DNA from: Allobosea sp. UNC402CLCol
GTDB taxonomy: Bacteria; Pseudomonadota; Alphaproteobacteria; Rhizobiales; Beijerinckiaceae
Assembly: GCF_000745475.1 (NCBI RefSeq)
Contig: NZ_JQJJ01000016.1
Coordinates: 62,001-126,000, forward strand
Reading direction: 5' to 3'
DNA: 64,000 bases
Position numbers and translations under genes: made by a program
The notes under the pieces: generated by a model
Told to the model about the DNA's origin: nothing
Database searches by the model: none
What the model saw: only the letters and a program-made list of their open reading frames with translations
In this document: positions 44,182-53,589 of the stretch, piece by piece
Position numbering within the stretch: position 1 is the first letter of the stretch
Layout of the letters: each line of letters opens with the position of its first letter

Positions 44182-45453
44182 TCAGGCCTTCGCGCCTGCC
44201 GAGCCGAGATAGTCGATGGCGCAGGCGATGTGCAGCTTCATCACCGCGATCACCTCCTCCAGCGTCGCATGCTCCTCATCCGTGCCCATGCTGATCGGGG
44301 AGGGGCCGCAGATCAGCGCCGGTACGCCGCGCCAGCGCCAGTAGCGTGTGTCGGTGCCGCCGAGGCTTGAGACGGGCGGTGCGTCATGGCCGAGCAGGTC
44401 GCGGATATTGCCGCGCAGGATATTGGCCATCTCGCTGAAGGGGTCGGTCAGGCTCGCCGGATAGCTGTGGTCCTCGTTCACGACCATCTCGCAATCGGCT
44501 TCGCGGGCGAGGGCTTCGAGATCGGCGCGGATCGCGTCGCGGTCCGAGCCGATGGGCACGCGCATGTCGAGATGAGCGATGCAATGCGTCGGGATCTGCG
44601 TCGCCTTCTGCCCGCCCTGCATGATGCCGACATTGACGGTGATGCGCCGGGCGATGTCTGCGGCACCTTTCCCAAGATTGTGGTCGGCCGCCGCGATGGT
44701 CTCGGGCGAGGTCAGCACCGCGTCGATCTCGGGCGGCAGCGTCGCGAGCTTGAGGTGGTAGCGGTCATAGATCAGGTTCACCAGCCGGCTGACATCGGCG
44801 ATGGGGTTGCGCGCCCGATGCGAATAGCCGCCATGGCCGCCGATGCTCTTCGCCGAAAGCGAGAAGCGCAACGTGCCCTTTTCGGTGAACCGCAGATTGG
44901 AGAGGCCGCTCGGCTCGCCATTGAGGCAGCAATCGCCGACCATCTCGCTCTCGAAATTGTCGAACAGGAATTTCGTGCCGTAGCGCCCGCCCGACTGCTC
45001 GTCGGAGACGACGGTCAGCGTCAGCGCGCCGTTCAGCCAGCCGCGATAGGGGTAGAGCCAGCAATAGGTCAGGATCGAGGCGAGCGTGCCGGTCTTCATG
45101 TCGGCAGCGCCACGGCCCATGATCTTGCCGTCGACGATCTCGGCCTCCCAGAGCTTCTCATTGGTGACCGGGAAGATGTCCATATGGCCGTTGAGCACGA
45201 GATGGCGGCCGGGATTTCCGGTCTCCCAGCGGCCGATGATGTTCGGCATCTCCGGCGTGAAGGCCTCGGTACGATGTGGCACGCCCGCCTTGTCCAGCAG
45301 CTCGCGCACGAAGTCTGCGGCCTCGCGTGTATCGCCTGGCGGATTGACGCTCTTGATGCGCAGGAAGCGTTGCAGCAGCGCCAGAATCTCGTCGCGGCGC
45401 GCATCGACGGCCTGGAGCAATTCGGCCTTGAGCTTGGCGGGGTCCCTGGTCAT
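44182..45453 (-). CDS. M20 family ArgE/DapE-type deacylase or peptidase
   Basis: The 423-residue metalloenzyme has the zinc ligands and catalytic residues of the ArgE/DapE/ACY1 family: His90-Asp92 (NGHMDIF), Asp118 (GRGAADMK) and DEQSGG at 151-156. A dimerisation domain with SIGGHGGYSHRARNP follows. It hydrolyses an N-acyl amino acid or dipeptide-like amide. ATG 45453 is chosen over ATG 45474, which lies in a large inverted repeat. It is downstream of a formamidase-like gene on the same strand, with 135 bp between, so the two may belong to one amide-degrading pathway. Confidence 0.85.
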   Translation of the reverse strand: MTRDPAKLKAELLQAVDARRDEILALLQRFLRIKSVNPPGDTREAADFVRELLDKAGVPHRTEAFTPEMPNIIGRWETGNPGRHLVLNGHMDIFPVTNEKLWEAEIVDGKIMGRGAADMKTGTLASILTYCWLYPYRGWLNGALTLTVVSDEQSGGRYGTKFLFDNFESEMVGDCCLNGEPSGLSNLRFTEKGTLRFSLSAKSIGGHGGYSHRARNPIADVSRLVNLIYDRYHLKLATLPPEIDAVLTSPETIAAADHNLGKGAADIARRITVNVGIMQGGQKATQIPTHCIAHLDMRVPIGSDRDAIRADLEALAREADCEMVVNEDHSYPASLTDPFSEMANILRGNIRDLLGHDAPPVSSLGGTDTRYWRWRGVPALICGPSPISMGTDEEHATLEEVIAVMKLHIACAIDYLGSAGAKA

Positions 45454-45471
45454 CGTGCTACCGGCGGCCTG

Positions 45472-45506
45472 CATGGTTGGATCGTCGATGGCGCGATCCA
45501 ACCATG
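45472..45506. promoter_or_regulatory. Perfect 13-bp inverted repeat CATGGTTGGATCG-N9-CGATCCAACCATG, candidate operator
   Basis: A large perfect dyad lies 18 bp before the M20 deacylase start. The TTGGATC/GATCCAA arms resemble sites used by GntR-type repressors of the FCD group. It could also form a hairpin in the formamidase transcript. No GntR gene lies beside it; the nearest regulator is the LysR gene at 43201. Function is inferred. Confidence 0.5.
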
Positions 45507-45522
45507 GCGAGGCTCGTGGCTG

Positions 45523-45551
45523 GCTCTTCATGGCGAAATCTAATGAAGAGC
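45523..45551. repeat. Inverted repeat GCTCTTCAT-N11-ATGAAGAGC after the formamidase gene
   Basis: A 9-bp perfect dyad lies 37 bp after the formamidase stop in transcription direction. It could be a weak hairpin terminator without a U-tract or a second operator site next to the dyad at 45472. Confidence 0.4.
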
Positions 45552-45588
45552 ATCAGCTTGCCTTCTTCTGTGGCGGGGGGCTCTGCCC

Positions 45589-46521
45589 TCAGCCCTTGCC
45601 GCGCAGTGACATGGCGCGGGTGATCTCGGTCTTCTCCAGCCGGCAGGCGACGCAATAGGCCGGGTTGAAGACGTTCGCGATATCGTAGCGCACCGCCTGT
45701 CCGAGCAGATGGCTGGCCTCGACGGCATCGACGCCGAGATCCCCGCCGATCCAGCGCAGCATCTCGGTGGTGGCGAATTGCAGCGGCTGGTCGAGCGGAC
45801 GCCCGCTCGCGATGACGATGAGATCCGTCTTGGTCTCGCAACGCGGCCAGCGCAGCCCGGCCTGCTTCACGAGTTCGACCGAGAATTCCACCTCGAACGA
45901 GGTCTCGACGCCGGTGCCGGCGATCTCGCCGTCGCCCTGGCAGGCATGGCCGTCGCCGAGGAAGAACAGGGCGCCGGCCGCGAAGACCGGGAAGGCGATG
46001 GTCGCGCCCGGGCCGAAGAACCGATAGTCCATATTGCCGCCATAGGGGCCGCTCGTCGCCGTCGAGATCGCCTGGCCGCGCTCGGGCGCGACGCCGAAGC
46101 AGCCGAGCATCGGCGCGAGCGGGAAGCTCCACTCCTTGATGCGCGGCGAGGGATCGAGCAGCTTCACCGTGCCGGCCGTCGCATCGATCGCCCATTCATA
46201 CCGTTCGCGCTTCGGCAGATCGGCCAGCGCGGCCGGGTCGAGCACGCCGGGCGCCAGCGGCGAATAGGTCCAGCCGGTGCCGCGATTCGGCGTCATCCGC
46301 TCGATCGTCACCAGCAGCGCGTCGCCGGGCTCGGCGCCGGTCACGAAGAACGGACCGGTCATCGGGTTGCCGCGCGGCGCCTTCTGGCTGCCGTCATGCC
46401 CGACCCCGGCCGCGTCGAGCGTCGTCGTGACGACGCTGTCGCCGCTTGCGATTTCCAGCACGGCCGGCAGGGTGCCGATCACGTTCGAATACTGCGTCGG
46501 CTGGAAATGATGGCGCGTCAT
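45589..46521 (-). CDS. Acetamidase/formamidase family amidase
   Basis: The 310-residue protein matches the FmdA_AmdA family: HDGSQKAPRGNPMTGPF (about residues 42-58), GDALLVTIERM, the FFLGDGHACQGDGEIAGTGVE block (about residues 185-205), which holds the metal-site residues, and SFEVEFSV. It hydrolyses short-chain amides such as formamide to acid and ammonia. ATG 46521 is chosen because the frame upstream is not family-like. The 255-bp gap to the divergent ABC importer has no gene. Nearby M20 deacylase and peptide importer suggest amide or peptide catabolism, but the link is inference. Confidence 0.85.
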   Translation of the reverse strand: MTRHHFQPTQYSNVIGTLPAVLEIASGDSVVTTTLDAAGVGHDGSQKAPRGNPMTGPFFVTGAEPGDALLVTIERMTPNRGTGWTYSPLAPGVLDPAALADLPKRERYEWAIDATAGTVKLLDPSPRIKEWSFPLAPMLGCFGVAPERGQAISTATSGPYGGNMDYRFFGPGATIAFPVFAAGALFFLGDGHACQGDGEIAGTGVETSFEVEFSVELVKQAGLRWPRCETKTDLIVIASGRPLDQPLQFATTEMLRWIGGDLGVDAVEASHLLGQAVRYDIANVFNPAYCVACRLEKTEITRAMSLRGKG

Positions 46522-46776
46522 GACGGACCTCTGCTGCGGCAAGCTTACGCGAAGCGGCGATCCGCTCCGTGGTGAAATCGTAAGGAAAGAAGCGCGGCCG
46601 GGAAGGGGCAATGACGGCAGGGCGCCCCGCTCGTTTCGCCGGGACAGGTCGGTGCCGAGTGCGAGACGCATGGATCGTCCGCCCCGGCGCGGCGACAAAG
46701 GGAAGGCGATCGGCGGCTTGTCATCAGCCTGTCGCAAGAGGGCTTGCAGAAGCACCTTCCCCATCTTCTGCACCCG

Positions 46777-47724
46777 ATGTCGATGTTTCGTTTCCTGGCC
46801 CTTCGCAGTCTGCGCGCTTTGCTGACCATCGCGATCTGCGTGTCGGCCGTGTTCCTCGCCTTGCGCCTAGCCGGCGACCCGGCCGAGATCATGCTGCCGA
46901 GCGATACGCCGCCGGATGTGCGGGCCCATTATCGTGAGGCCTGGGGCCTCGACCGGCCGCTGGCCGAGCAATATCTGCGCTATGTCGCCAGCGTGGTTCG
47001 CGGCGATTTCGGGCTGTCCTTCGCCGATGACCGGCCGGCCTTCGCCGCCGTGGTCGAGGCCCTGCCGAAGACCTTCCTACTCGGCTCCTCCGCGCTGATG
47101 CTGGCGCTCCTCGTCGGCCTGCCGCTCGGCGTCCTCGCCGCCTTGCGCCACAACCGCGCCGCCGACCGGCTCGCCATGGCGGTGGCGGTGTTCGGCTACG
47201 CCATTCCCGTCTTCTTTTTGGGCATTCTCCTCATCCTTCTCTTCGCCTTGAAGCTGCGCGTGCTGCCCTCGGCCGGCTCGGACAGCCCCTGGCATCTGAT
47301 CCTGCCGACAGTGACGCTCGGCTTGCCGCTCGCCGGCCGGCTCGCGCGCTTCGCGCGCACCGCGACGCTGGAGGTACTGGGCAAGCCCTATATCCGGGCG
47401 GCGCGCGGGCGGGGCGTCATGCCACTCGGCGTTATCCTCCGGCACGCCTTGCCCAATGCGGCGGTGCCGCTGCTGATGTTCATCGGCATCGAGATCGGCC
47501 ATATCCTCGCCGGCAGCGCGGTGGTCGAGACCATCTTCGCCTGGCCGGGGGGCGGCCGGCTCCTGGTCGATTCGGTTTCGACGCGCGACCTCGCCGTGGT
47601 CCAGGCCGTGATCTTCACCGTGACGGTCATCATGGTCGGCGCCAATCTCCTGGTCGATATCGTGCATATCCTCATCGATCCCCGGCTCGGCGGCTTCTCC
47701 CGCGCCCTTGGGAAACAGGCCTGA
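46777..47724 (+). CDS. Peptide-type ABC transporter permease (DppB family)
   Basis: The 315-residue protein has six membrane helices and the DppB-type EAA loop with YIRAARGRGVMPLGVILRHALPNAAVPLL (about residues 205-233). The N-terminus FRFLALRSLRALLTIAICVS and the LAGDPAEIML region fit nickel/peptide/opine permeases. ATG 46777 or 46783 are both possible; the TTG at 46744 is less likely. It is first in a plus-strand unit with a second permease, a phosphodiesterase and the binding protein. Confidence 0.88.
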   Translation: MSMFRFLALRSLRALLTIAICVSAVFLALRLAGDPAEIMLPSDTPPDVRAHYREAWGLDRPLAEQYLRYVASVVRGDFGLSFADDRPAFAAVVEALPKTFLLGSSALMLALLVGLPLGVLAALRHNRAADRLAMAVAVFGYAIPVFFLGILLILLFALKLRVLPSAGSDSPWHLILPTVTLGLPLAGRLARFARTATLEVLGKPYIRAARGRGVMPLGVILRHALPNAAVPLLMFIGIEIGHILAGSAVVETIFAWPGGGRLLVDSVSTRDLAVVQAVIFTVTVIMVGANLLVDIVHILIDPRLGGFSRALGKQA

Positions 47725-48605
47725 TGGCGGCCGTCGACCTTTCCGCCGCGCCGGCGCCGGCCACCCGCGCCTCCGGCAACCGGATGTCGCCGGTCGTCAA
47801 GCTCTCGGCCGGTTTCCTGCTCGCCGTGGTGCTGGTCGCGCTGCTCGCGGATTGGCTGGCGCCGCTGCCCTACACCGCGCAGAACCTCGCCGCCCGGCTG
47901 AAGCCGCCTCTCACGGAAGCCGGGGGCACGACCCACTGGCTCGGCACCGACCAGCTCGGCCGCGACATCCTGAGCCGGATGATCTTCGCGGTCCGCACCT
48001 CGATCCTGATCGCCGTGATGGGCACCCTGATCGGTGCCGTGTTCGGCACGCTGCTCGGCTTCATCGCGGCGCGGCTGCGCGGCTTCGTCGACCAGGCCAT
48101 CATGATGCTGGTCGATGCCCAGGCGGCGATTCCGGCGCTCTTCCTCGCGCTGACCATGCTGGCCTTCTTCGGCAACAACATCGTCCTGTTCATCATCCTC
48201 GTCAGCATCGACGGCTGGGATCGCTATACGAGGCTGGCGCGCGGGCTCGTCGTCTCCGAACAGGAGAGCGACTACATCAATGCCGTCGAGGCGCTGGGTG
48301 CGAGCCCGTCGCGGGTCGTCCTGCGCCATCTCCTGCCCAATATCGCCGCGGCGCTGGTGGTCCAGGCGACGCTGAACTTCCCCGGCACGATCCTGCTCGA
48401 AACCTCGCTCTCCTTCCTCGGGCTCGGCGTGCAGCCGCCGGGCACCTCGCTCGGGCTGATGCTGGGCGAGGGCCGCCGCTACCTGCTGAACGCCTGGTGG
48501 ATCGCGGTCTTTCCGGGCCTGACGATCTTCCTGACGACGCTGTCGATGAGCCTGTTCGGCGACTGGCTGCGCGACCGTTTCGATCCGACCAGCGAGAGGC
48601 ACTGA
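47724..48605 (+). CDS. Peptide-type ABC transporter permease (DppC family)
   Basis: The 293-residue protein is the second channel subunit. It has an N-terminal OppC-like helix, the TTHWLGTDQLGRDILSRMIFA block (about residues 70-90) that is diagnostic of DppC/OppC, and the EAA loop YINAVEALGASPSRVVLRHLLPN. Its ATG shares one base with the previous stop (TGATG), so the two are translationally coupled. Confidence 0.9.
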   Translation: MAAVDLSAAPAPATRASGNRMSPVVKLSAGFLLAVVLVALLADWLAPLPYTAQNLAARLKPPLTEAGGTTHWLGTDQLGRDILSRMIFAVRTSILIAVMGTLIGAVFGTLLGFIAARLRGFVDQAIMMLVDAQAAIPALFLALTMLAFFGNNIVLFIILVSIDGWDRYTRLARGLVVSEQESDYINAVEALGASPSRVVLRHLLPNIAAALVVQATLNFPGTILLETSLSFLGLGVQPPGTSLGLMLGEGRRYLLNAWWIAVFPGLTIFLTTLSMSLFGDWLRDRFDPTSERH

Positions 48606-48609
48606 CGCG

Positions 48610-49377
48610 ATGCGACCCGGTTTCTTCGCCGCCGCTCCCCGCCCGCTCGCGATCGCGCATCGGGGCGGAGCCCTGCTCGGGCCGGAGAACACGGCCGAGG
48701 CCTTCGCGGCTTCCGCCGGGGTCGGTGCCGAGATGGTGGAAACCGATCTGCGCCTGAGCGCGGACGGCGCGTTCGTCTGTCTGCACGATGCCGATCTGAC
48801 GCGCCTCGCCGGCTATCCGCGACGGGTCGCCGACACCGATCTCGCGACGCTTCGGACCATCCTGCCCGGCCTGCTGACGCTCGACGAGGCGATCTCGGCC
48901 TCCGCGCCGCTCGGGCTCCTGCTCGACGTCAAGCTGCGCGACCCCGGCATCCTGCCACCGATCCTGGCCGCGCTGGAGGCCGCCGATGCGCTTCCGCGCA
49001 GCCTGCTTGGCCTTCGCGACATCGATCTGATCGCGGCGGCGCGCCGGCTGTCGCCGGAGATCGCGATCCTGGCCTTGCTGCCCGACCCCGACAGCGTCGC
49101 CGAGGCCCGTGCTGCCGGTGCCGACGGGTTCCGCCTCTGGCAGGGCGATGCGACGCCGGAGCGGCTCGATGCCGTGCGCGATGCCGGCATGACCACCGTC
49201 ATCATGGCCGGCCAGCCGCGTTCGGTGCCCGAGCCCGGCTATCCGCCTTTCCCGGTCGGCCGGATCGATGCGCTGGGCATCGCCCGCATTCTGGCGCTCG
49301 GTCCCGACGCCGTGATGCTCGATGATCCCAGCCTGCTTCTCTCGGCCCGAACTGTCACCGGCCCGTCGTCAATCTGA
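48610..49377 (+). CDS. Glycerophosphodiester phosphodiesterase (GDPD) family protein
   Basis: The 255-residue protein has the GDPD active-site pattern: His17-Arg18 (IAHRGG), Glu26-Asn27 (PENT), Glu44-Asp46 (VETDLRL), and His59 (CLHDAD). GDPDs hydrolyse glycerophosphodiesters to glycerol-3-phosphate and an alcohol. No signal peptide is seen, so it should be cytoplasmic and act on an imported compound. It sits 4 bp after the second permease and overlaps the next open frame by the TGATG pattern, so it is within the importer operon. This is a strong clue to the importer's substrate class. Confidence 0.86.
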   Translation: MRPGFFAAAPRPLAIAHRGGALLGPENTAEAFAASAGVGAEMVETDLRLSADGAFVCLHDADLTRLAGYPRRVADTDLATLRTILPGLLTLDEAISASAPLGLLLDVKLRDPGILPPILAALEAADALPRSLLGLRDIDLIAAARRLSPEIAILALLPDPDSVAEARAAGADGFRLWQGDATPERLDAVRDAGMTTVIMAGQPRSVPEPGYPPFPVGRIDALGIARILALGPDAVMLDDPSLLLSARTVTGPSSI

Positions 49378-49439
49378 TGCAAGGCAGCCGCATCGCGGCG
49401 CGGCTTGCCAGCGCCGCTCGATGTCTTGCGAGGAACCCC

Positions 49440-51002
49440 ATGCCCGTCCTGTCCCGCCGCCGCTTCATTGAGGGCGCTGCCGCCTTGCCGGTCGCGTTCG
49501 CTCTGCCGACCGCCTTCGCCGCCGATGACGGTCGCCCGAACTTCACCGTCGCGGTGGCCGATCTGCCGGCGACGCTGGAACCGGCGCGCGAGCTCTCCAA
49601 TGTCGGCACCCGCGTCACCTATTCGATCTTCGACACGCTGATCCGGCGTGATTTCCTCGGTGCTGCCGATGGCGGCGGCTCGGAACTCAAGCCGCATCTG
49701 GCGACGAAATGGGAGCGTGTCTCGCCGCAGGAACTCGTCGTCACGCTGCGCCAGGGCGTGAAGTTCCACAATGGTGACGAGCTGACCTCGGAGGACGTCG
49801 CCTACACCTTCCGCGAAGGCCGGATGTGGGGCGATAAGGCCCAGATCCCGGGCGGCAAGCCCTATTTCGGCATCCTCGCCGGCGTCGAGCCGATCGACCG
49901 CTACACCGTGCGCTTCAAGACCAAGGTCGCCGATGTGCTGCTGGAGCAGCGCCTCGCCTCCTGGTGCGCCTGGATCGTCAACAAGCGCGCCTATGAGGCG
50001 ATGGGCTTCGAGGCCTATTCGCGCAAGCCCGTCGCGACAGGCCCCTACCGCGTCGTCTCGCATTCGGCCGCCGACGCCACGGTGCTGGAAGCCTTCGACG
50101 ACTATTTCATGGGCAAGCCGACGGCCAAGCGCGTCATCTTCAAGCGCGTGCCGGAGCTGGCCGCGCGCGTCGCCGGCCTCGTCGCGGGCGATTACGACCT
50201 CGTCACCAATATACCGCCCGACCAGATGAGCGTCGTCGGCGGCTACAAGGACATCGACGTGCGCTCGGTCGTGCTCGCGAATGTCCATGTCCTCGCCTAT
50301 AACGAGCAGGACAAGGTGCTCTCCGACAAGCGCGTCCGGCAGGCGTTGAACTACGCGATCGACCGCCAGAAGCTGGTCGAGGCGCTCTGGCAGGGCACGG
50401 CGCAGGTGCCGGCGAGTCATAATTTCCCGGAATACGGCCCAATGTTCGTCGAGGGCCGCAAGCTCTCCTACGACCCAGCCAAGGCGCGGACCCTGCTCAA
50501 GGAAGCCGGCTACAAGGGCGAGCCGATCGTCTACCGGACGCAGGCCAACTACTACACCAATGCGCTCGAGGCCGCGCAGATCCTGACCGAGCAGTGGAAG
50601 GCCGTCGGCATCAATGCCTCGCTGCAGGTCGTCGAGAACTCGACCCAGATGCGCGGCGCCAACACGCAGATCTTCAACTGGTCGAACTCGACGCGCCTGC
50701 CCGATCCGCTCGGCTCAATCTGGGTGGCCTGGGGCCCGGCCGGCGAGATCCAGGTCTCGAAGTTCTGGACCTCGACGCAGACCTTCAACAAGGCAGGCAC
50801 GGCGCTGGAGGCCGAGACCGACCCAGTGAAGCGCAAGGCGCTCTTCACGCAGATGCTCGACATCTGGGAGGACGAGGCCCCGGCGACGATCCTCTATCAG
50901 CCGAGCGAGGCCTACGCGATCAAGAAGTCGATCGGCTGGCGGCCGACGACCTTCTACTTCATGGATCTGCGACCGGACAATCTGAGCTTTGCCAGGGCCT
51001 GA
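49440..51002 (+). CDS. Peptide-type ABC transporter solute-binding protein (SBP family 5)
   Basis: The 520-residue binding protein has a twin-arginine-like signal (LSRRRFIEGAAALPVAFALP, then AFA-ADD) and the family 5 body (LVVTLRQGVKFHNGDELTSEDVAYTFR, about residues 100-126; RQALNYAIDRQKLVEALWQG). Family 5 members bind peptides, nickel, opines or glycerophospho compounds. ATG 49440 is chosen because the signal starts there; the open frame from 49377 overlaps the GDPD stop and would only extend the N-terminus. A strong terminator follows at 51029. Confidence 0.88.
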   Translation: MPVLSRRRFIEGAAALPVAFALPTAFAADDGRPNFTVAVADLPATLEPARELSNVGTRVTYSIFDTLIRRDFLGAADGGGSELKPHLATKWERVSPQELVVTLRQGVKFHNGDELTSEDVAYTFREGRMWGDKAQIPGGKPYFGILAGVEPIDRYTVRFKTKVADVLLEQRLASWCAWIVNKRAYEAMGFEAYSRKPVATGPYRVVSHSAADATVLEAFDDYFMGKPTAKRVIFKRVPELAARVAGLVAGDYDLVTNIPPDQMSVVGGYKDIDVRSVVLANVHVLAYNEQDKVLSDKRVRQALNYAIDRQKLVEALWQGTAQVPASHNFPEYGPMFVEGRKLSYDPAKARTLLKEAGYKGEPIVYRTQANYYTNALEAAQILTEQWKAVGINASLQVVENSTQMRGANTQIFNWSNSTRLPDPLGSIWVAWGPAGEIQVSKFWTSTQTFNKAGTALEAETDPVKRKALFTQMLDIWEDEAPATILYQPSEAYAIKKSIGWRPTTFYFMDLRPDNLSFARA

Positions 51003-51028
51003 GGCTTCGGTTCGGCCTCTGCAATGGG

Positions 51029-51055
51029 AAAGGGCGGCCATGGGCCGCCCTTTTT
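51029..51055 (+). terminator. Rho-independent terminator of the ABC/GDPD operon
   Basis: An 11-bp perfect stem (AAAGGGCGGCC / GGCCGCCCTTT) with a 3-nt ATG loop is followed by a T-run (TTTTT). It lies 26 bp after the binding-protein stop and between two convergent units, so it may also end the minus-strand transcript. Confidence 0.92.
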
Positions 51056-51106
51056 GCATTCGACGTCGTCATGGGCTTGCCGCGCCAGGTTGGAAACCCG
51101 TGAGCT

Positions 51107-52576
51107 CTACTGCCCGCCGCCGAGGATGAAGCGCCGGCCGTCCTGCTCGACGATATCGACATGCTGGGTGAAGGCGCCGGTGCTGGCCGAATGCCGCGCG
51201 ACGCGGGCCTCCTCCCGGGGCGGAGCGGCGAGATTGCGCCCCATCATCGTCGCCGCCGGCGCGAGATCGAGCAGCCCCAGCACGGTCGGGCCGATATCGA
51301 TGATACCGGCGGGTTCCTGCGAGACGCCGCCATGGCCGCTGGCATCGCCGAGGATCAGCACGGTGTTCAATTCATGCGGGTTGATGCCGCCATGCATGCC
51401 GCCACCGAGCGGTACGTCGCCCGGCGTCATCGCGCCGAGGCCGGGCAGGCCGTACTGATCGGCCTCGAGCGTCGATTTCAGGATGAACATCAATTCCGGC
51501 TGGCGCTCGGCATGGCCCGTATTCATCAGGCTCAATGAGAGCGTGCCCGCGACTTCGCCCTCGACGCCGTTACGGTCGCGCGAGAAGACATGGCCGATGG
51601 TGGGATGCTCCATCAGCCAGCTTGCGATGCGCTCGACTTCGCCGCGCTCGCCCTCGCGCAGGCGGATTTCACCGCTCATCCCGCCGGTGGCGACAAGGGT
51701 CGCGCCGTTGATCGCCTTCTCCGCGCTGAGGTCGAAGCCGGCCTCGCGCGCCGTCTCGAACAGCGGCTCGACCGAACCGGTCGAGATCTGCCCATGGTCG
51801 GAAGCGACGATCACCGCGATGCGCTCGGCATCGGCTTGAGCCTCGACCCAGTCGAGAATGCTGCCGAAGGCGCGGTCGGCTTCGCGCAGGCCGGCCATGG
51901 CTTCGGGAGAGCCGAGACCGCGATAGTGGAAGGTCGTGTCGGGCTCGTTGAACCAGATCAGGGCGACATCCGGCCGGAGTTCCGGCAGCACGATCTCGGT
52001 CATCACGCGCCCGCCATAGGCAAGCTCCTGCAGCCGGGGCAATTCGCGCTCCGGCAGCGGGCCGAGGCGGGCGATCGCCTGCTCGACCGCCTCCGGCGTC
52101 TGGGTCGCCCCGGCGCCGTGCATCGAGAAGGTCCAGTGCCCGTTGGCACGGGCGCGCGGATTGATGAAATGCGCCGAGCCGGCCGAGCCGGTATGCACCA
52201 CCGCCAGCCGCTTGCCGGCGCGGGCCAGCACGTCGCCGAAGGTGTCGGCGGCGAGCAGGCGCCCGTCATGATGCGCCTCGGCGCGGCGGATCAGGCCTGC
52301 GTCGCTGGTATCGAACATCCGCTCGGGGATCGCCTCGCGATGATAGAAGGCGTTGCCGACGATGCCGTGGACGATCGGTGGCGCGCCGGCCGCGATCGAG
52401 CTCGTCGCCACCCGCGTCACCGAGGGAAAAACGCTCCGCGCCTGCCGGAACCAGGTTCCGCGCGCGGCGAGCCGCAGGATGTTCGGCGTGAGCTCGGGCG
52501 TGACGAGATCCGGCCGCAAGCCGTCGAAGACGGCGATGACGACACGGTCGGCGGTCGGCTGGTTGGGGCGGCTCAT
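51107..52576 (-). CDS. Alkaline-phosphatase-superfamily phosphodiesterase (nucleotide pyrophosphatase-like)
   Basis: The 489-residue protein fits the type I phosphodiesterase/nucleotide pyrophosphatase family. The metal-binding start is VIAVFDGLRPD (Asp18); the nucleophile is probably Thr54 in FPSVTRVATS. The second metal site shows in WFNEPDTTFHYRG, VIVASDHGQIS, and GGMHGGIN. No signal peptide is visible, so it should act in the cytoplasm. It is downstream of the two ATPase genes of the peptide-type importer and likely co-transcribed (29 bp gap). With the GDPD on the other strand it points to a phosphodiester or phosphonate substrate. Confidence 0.82.
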   Translation of the reverse strand: MSRPNQPTADRVVIAVFDGLRPDLVTPELTPNILRLAARGTWFRQARSVFPSVTRVATSSIAAGAPPIVHGIVGNAFYHREAIPERMFDTSDAGLIRRAEAHHDGRLLAADTFGDVLARAGKRLAVVHTGSAGSAHFINPRARANGHWTFSMHGAGATQTPEAVEQAIARLGPLPERELPRLQELAYGGRVMTEIVLPELRPDVALIWFNEPDTTFHYRGLGSPEAMAGLREADRAFGSILDWVEAQADAERIAVIVASDHGQISTGSVEPLFETAREAGFDLSAEKAINGATLVATGGMSGEIRLREGERGEVERIASWLMEHPTIGHVFSRDRNGVEGEVAGTLSLSLMNTGHAERQPELMFILKSTLEADQYGLPGLGAMTPGDVPLGGGMHGGINPHELNTVLILGDASGHGGVSQEPAGIIDIGPTVLGLLDLAPAATMMGRNLAAPPREEARVARHSASTGAFTQHVDIVEQDGRRFILGGGQ

Positions 52577-52605
52577 CTCGTCTCCGGGGTCGGCAAGGCA
52601 AACGG

Positions 52606-53589
52606 TCAGGCTGCGGCCATGGCGGGCGCCGCCGCCGCCAGATGGCAGGCGGCGAGCCGGCCATCGGCCACGGGCCGCAGCACGGGCACCTCCTCCCGGC
52701 AGCGGGCCACGGTGCGCGGGCAGCGCGGATGGAAGGCGCAGCCCGAAGGCCTGTCGACGGGATTCGGCGGGTCGCCCTTCAGGATGATGCGCCCTTGCGT
52801 GCCGCGCAACGGCGTCGGCACGGCCGAAACCAGCGCCTCGGTATAGGGATGGGCCGGCGCATGGAACAGCGCATCCGGCGGCCCCTGCTCGACGATGCGG
52901 CCGAGATACATCACCGCGACCTCGTCGGCGATCTGCCGGACCACCTTGAGATCGTGGCTGATGAAGAGATAGGCCATGCCGAAGCGCGCCTGCAGATCCT
53001 GCATCAGGTTGATGACCTGCGCCGCGACCGAGACATCGAGCGCCGAGATCGGCTCGTCGCAGACGAGCAGCGCCGGCTCGAGCACCAGCGCGCGGGCGAG
53101 CAGGACACGCTGGCGCTGCCCGCCGGAAAGCTCATGCGGATAGCGCTCGAACAGATCGGCCCGCAGGCCCACCGCGTCGAACAGTGCGAGCGCCTTCTGC
53201 CGCTGCGCTTCCGCGCTGTCTTCGAGCTTGTGGATGACCAGCGGTTCGACGACCTGCTGCCCGACCGGCAGGCGCCGGTCGAGTGCGGAGAGCGGGTCCT
53301 GATGGACGAGCTGCATGCGGCGGCGCAAGGCGCGCCAGGCTCGGTCGCGCAGTGCGGTCACCGGTTGGCCCTCGAAGTCGATCTGCCCCCGCGTCGCTGG
53401 CAGCAGGCCGAGCGCGAGCTTGGCGGTGGTCGACTTGCCGCAACCGGATTCGCCGACGATGCCGAGCGTCCGGCCGCGTTCGAGCGAGAAGCTCACCCCG
53501 TCGACGGCATGCAGGATCCGGCGCACGCCGCCGGCTGTCGAGACCGGGTATTCGCGGGCGAGGTCGCGAACATCGAGAAGAACGCTCAT
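52606..53589 (-). CDS. Peptide-type ABC transporter ATP-binding protein (DppF family)
   Basis: The 327-residue ATPase has Walker A GESGCGKST (about residues 48-56), a signature LSGGQRQRVLLARAL and Walker B ALLVCDEP. A C-terminal oligopeptide-type domain has the Cys-containing CAFHPRCPRTVARC region typical of DppF/OppF. It works with the DppD-like ATPase and the permeases encoded on the opposite strand from 46777. Its start overlaps the previous gene's stop (ATGA). Confidence 0.9.
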   Translation of the reverse strand: MSVLLDVRDLAREYPVSTAGGVRRILHAVDGVSFSLERGRTLGIVGESGCGKSTTAKLALGLLPATRGQIDFEGQPVTALRDRAWRALRRRMQLVHQDPLSALDRRLPVGQQVVEPLVIHKLEDSAEAQRQKALALFDAVGLRADLFERYPHELSGGQRQRVLLARALVLEPALLVCDEPISALDVSVAAQVINLMQDLQARFGMAYLFISHDLKVVRQIADEVAVMYLGRIVEQGPPDALFHAPAHPYTEALVSAVPTPLRGTQGRIILKGDPPNPVDRPSGCAFHPRCPRTVARCREEVPVLRPVADGRLAACHLAAAAPAMAAA

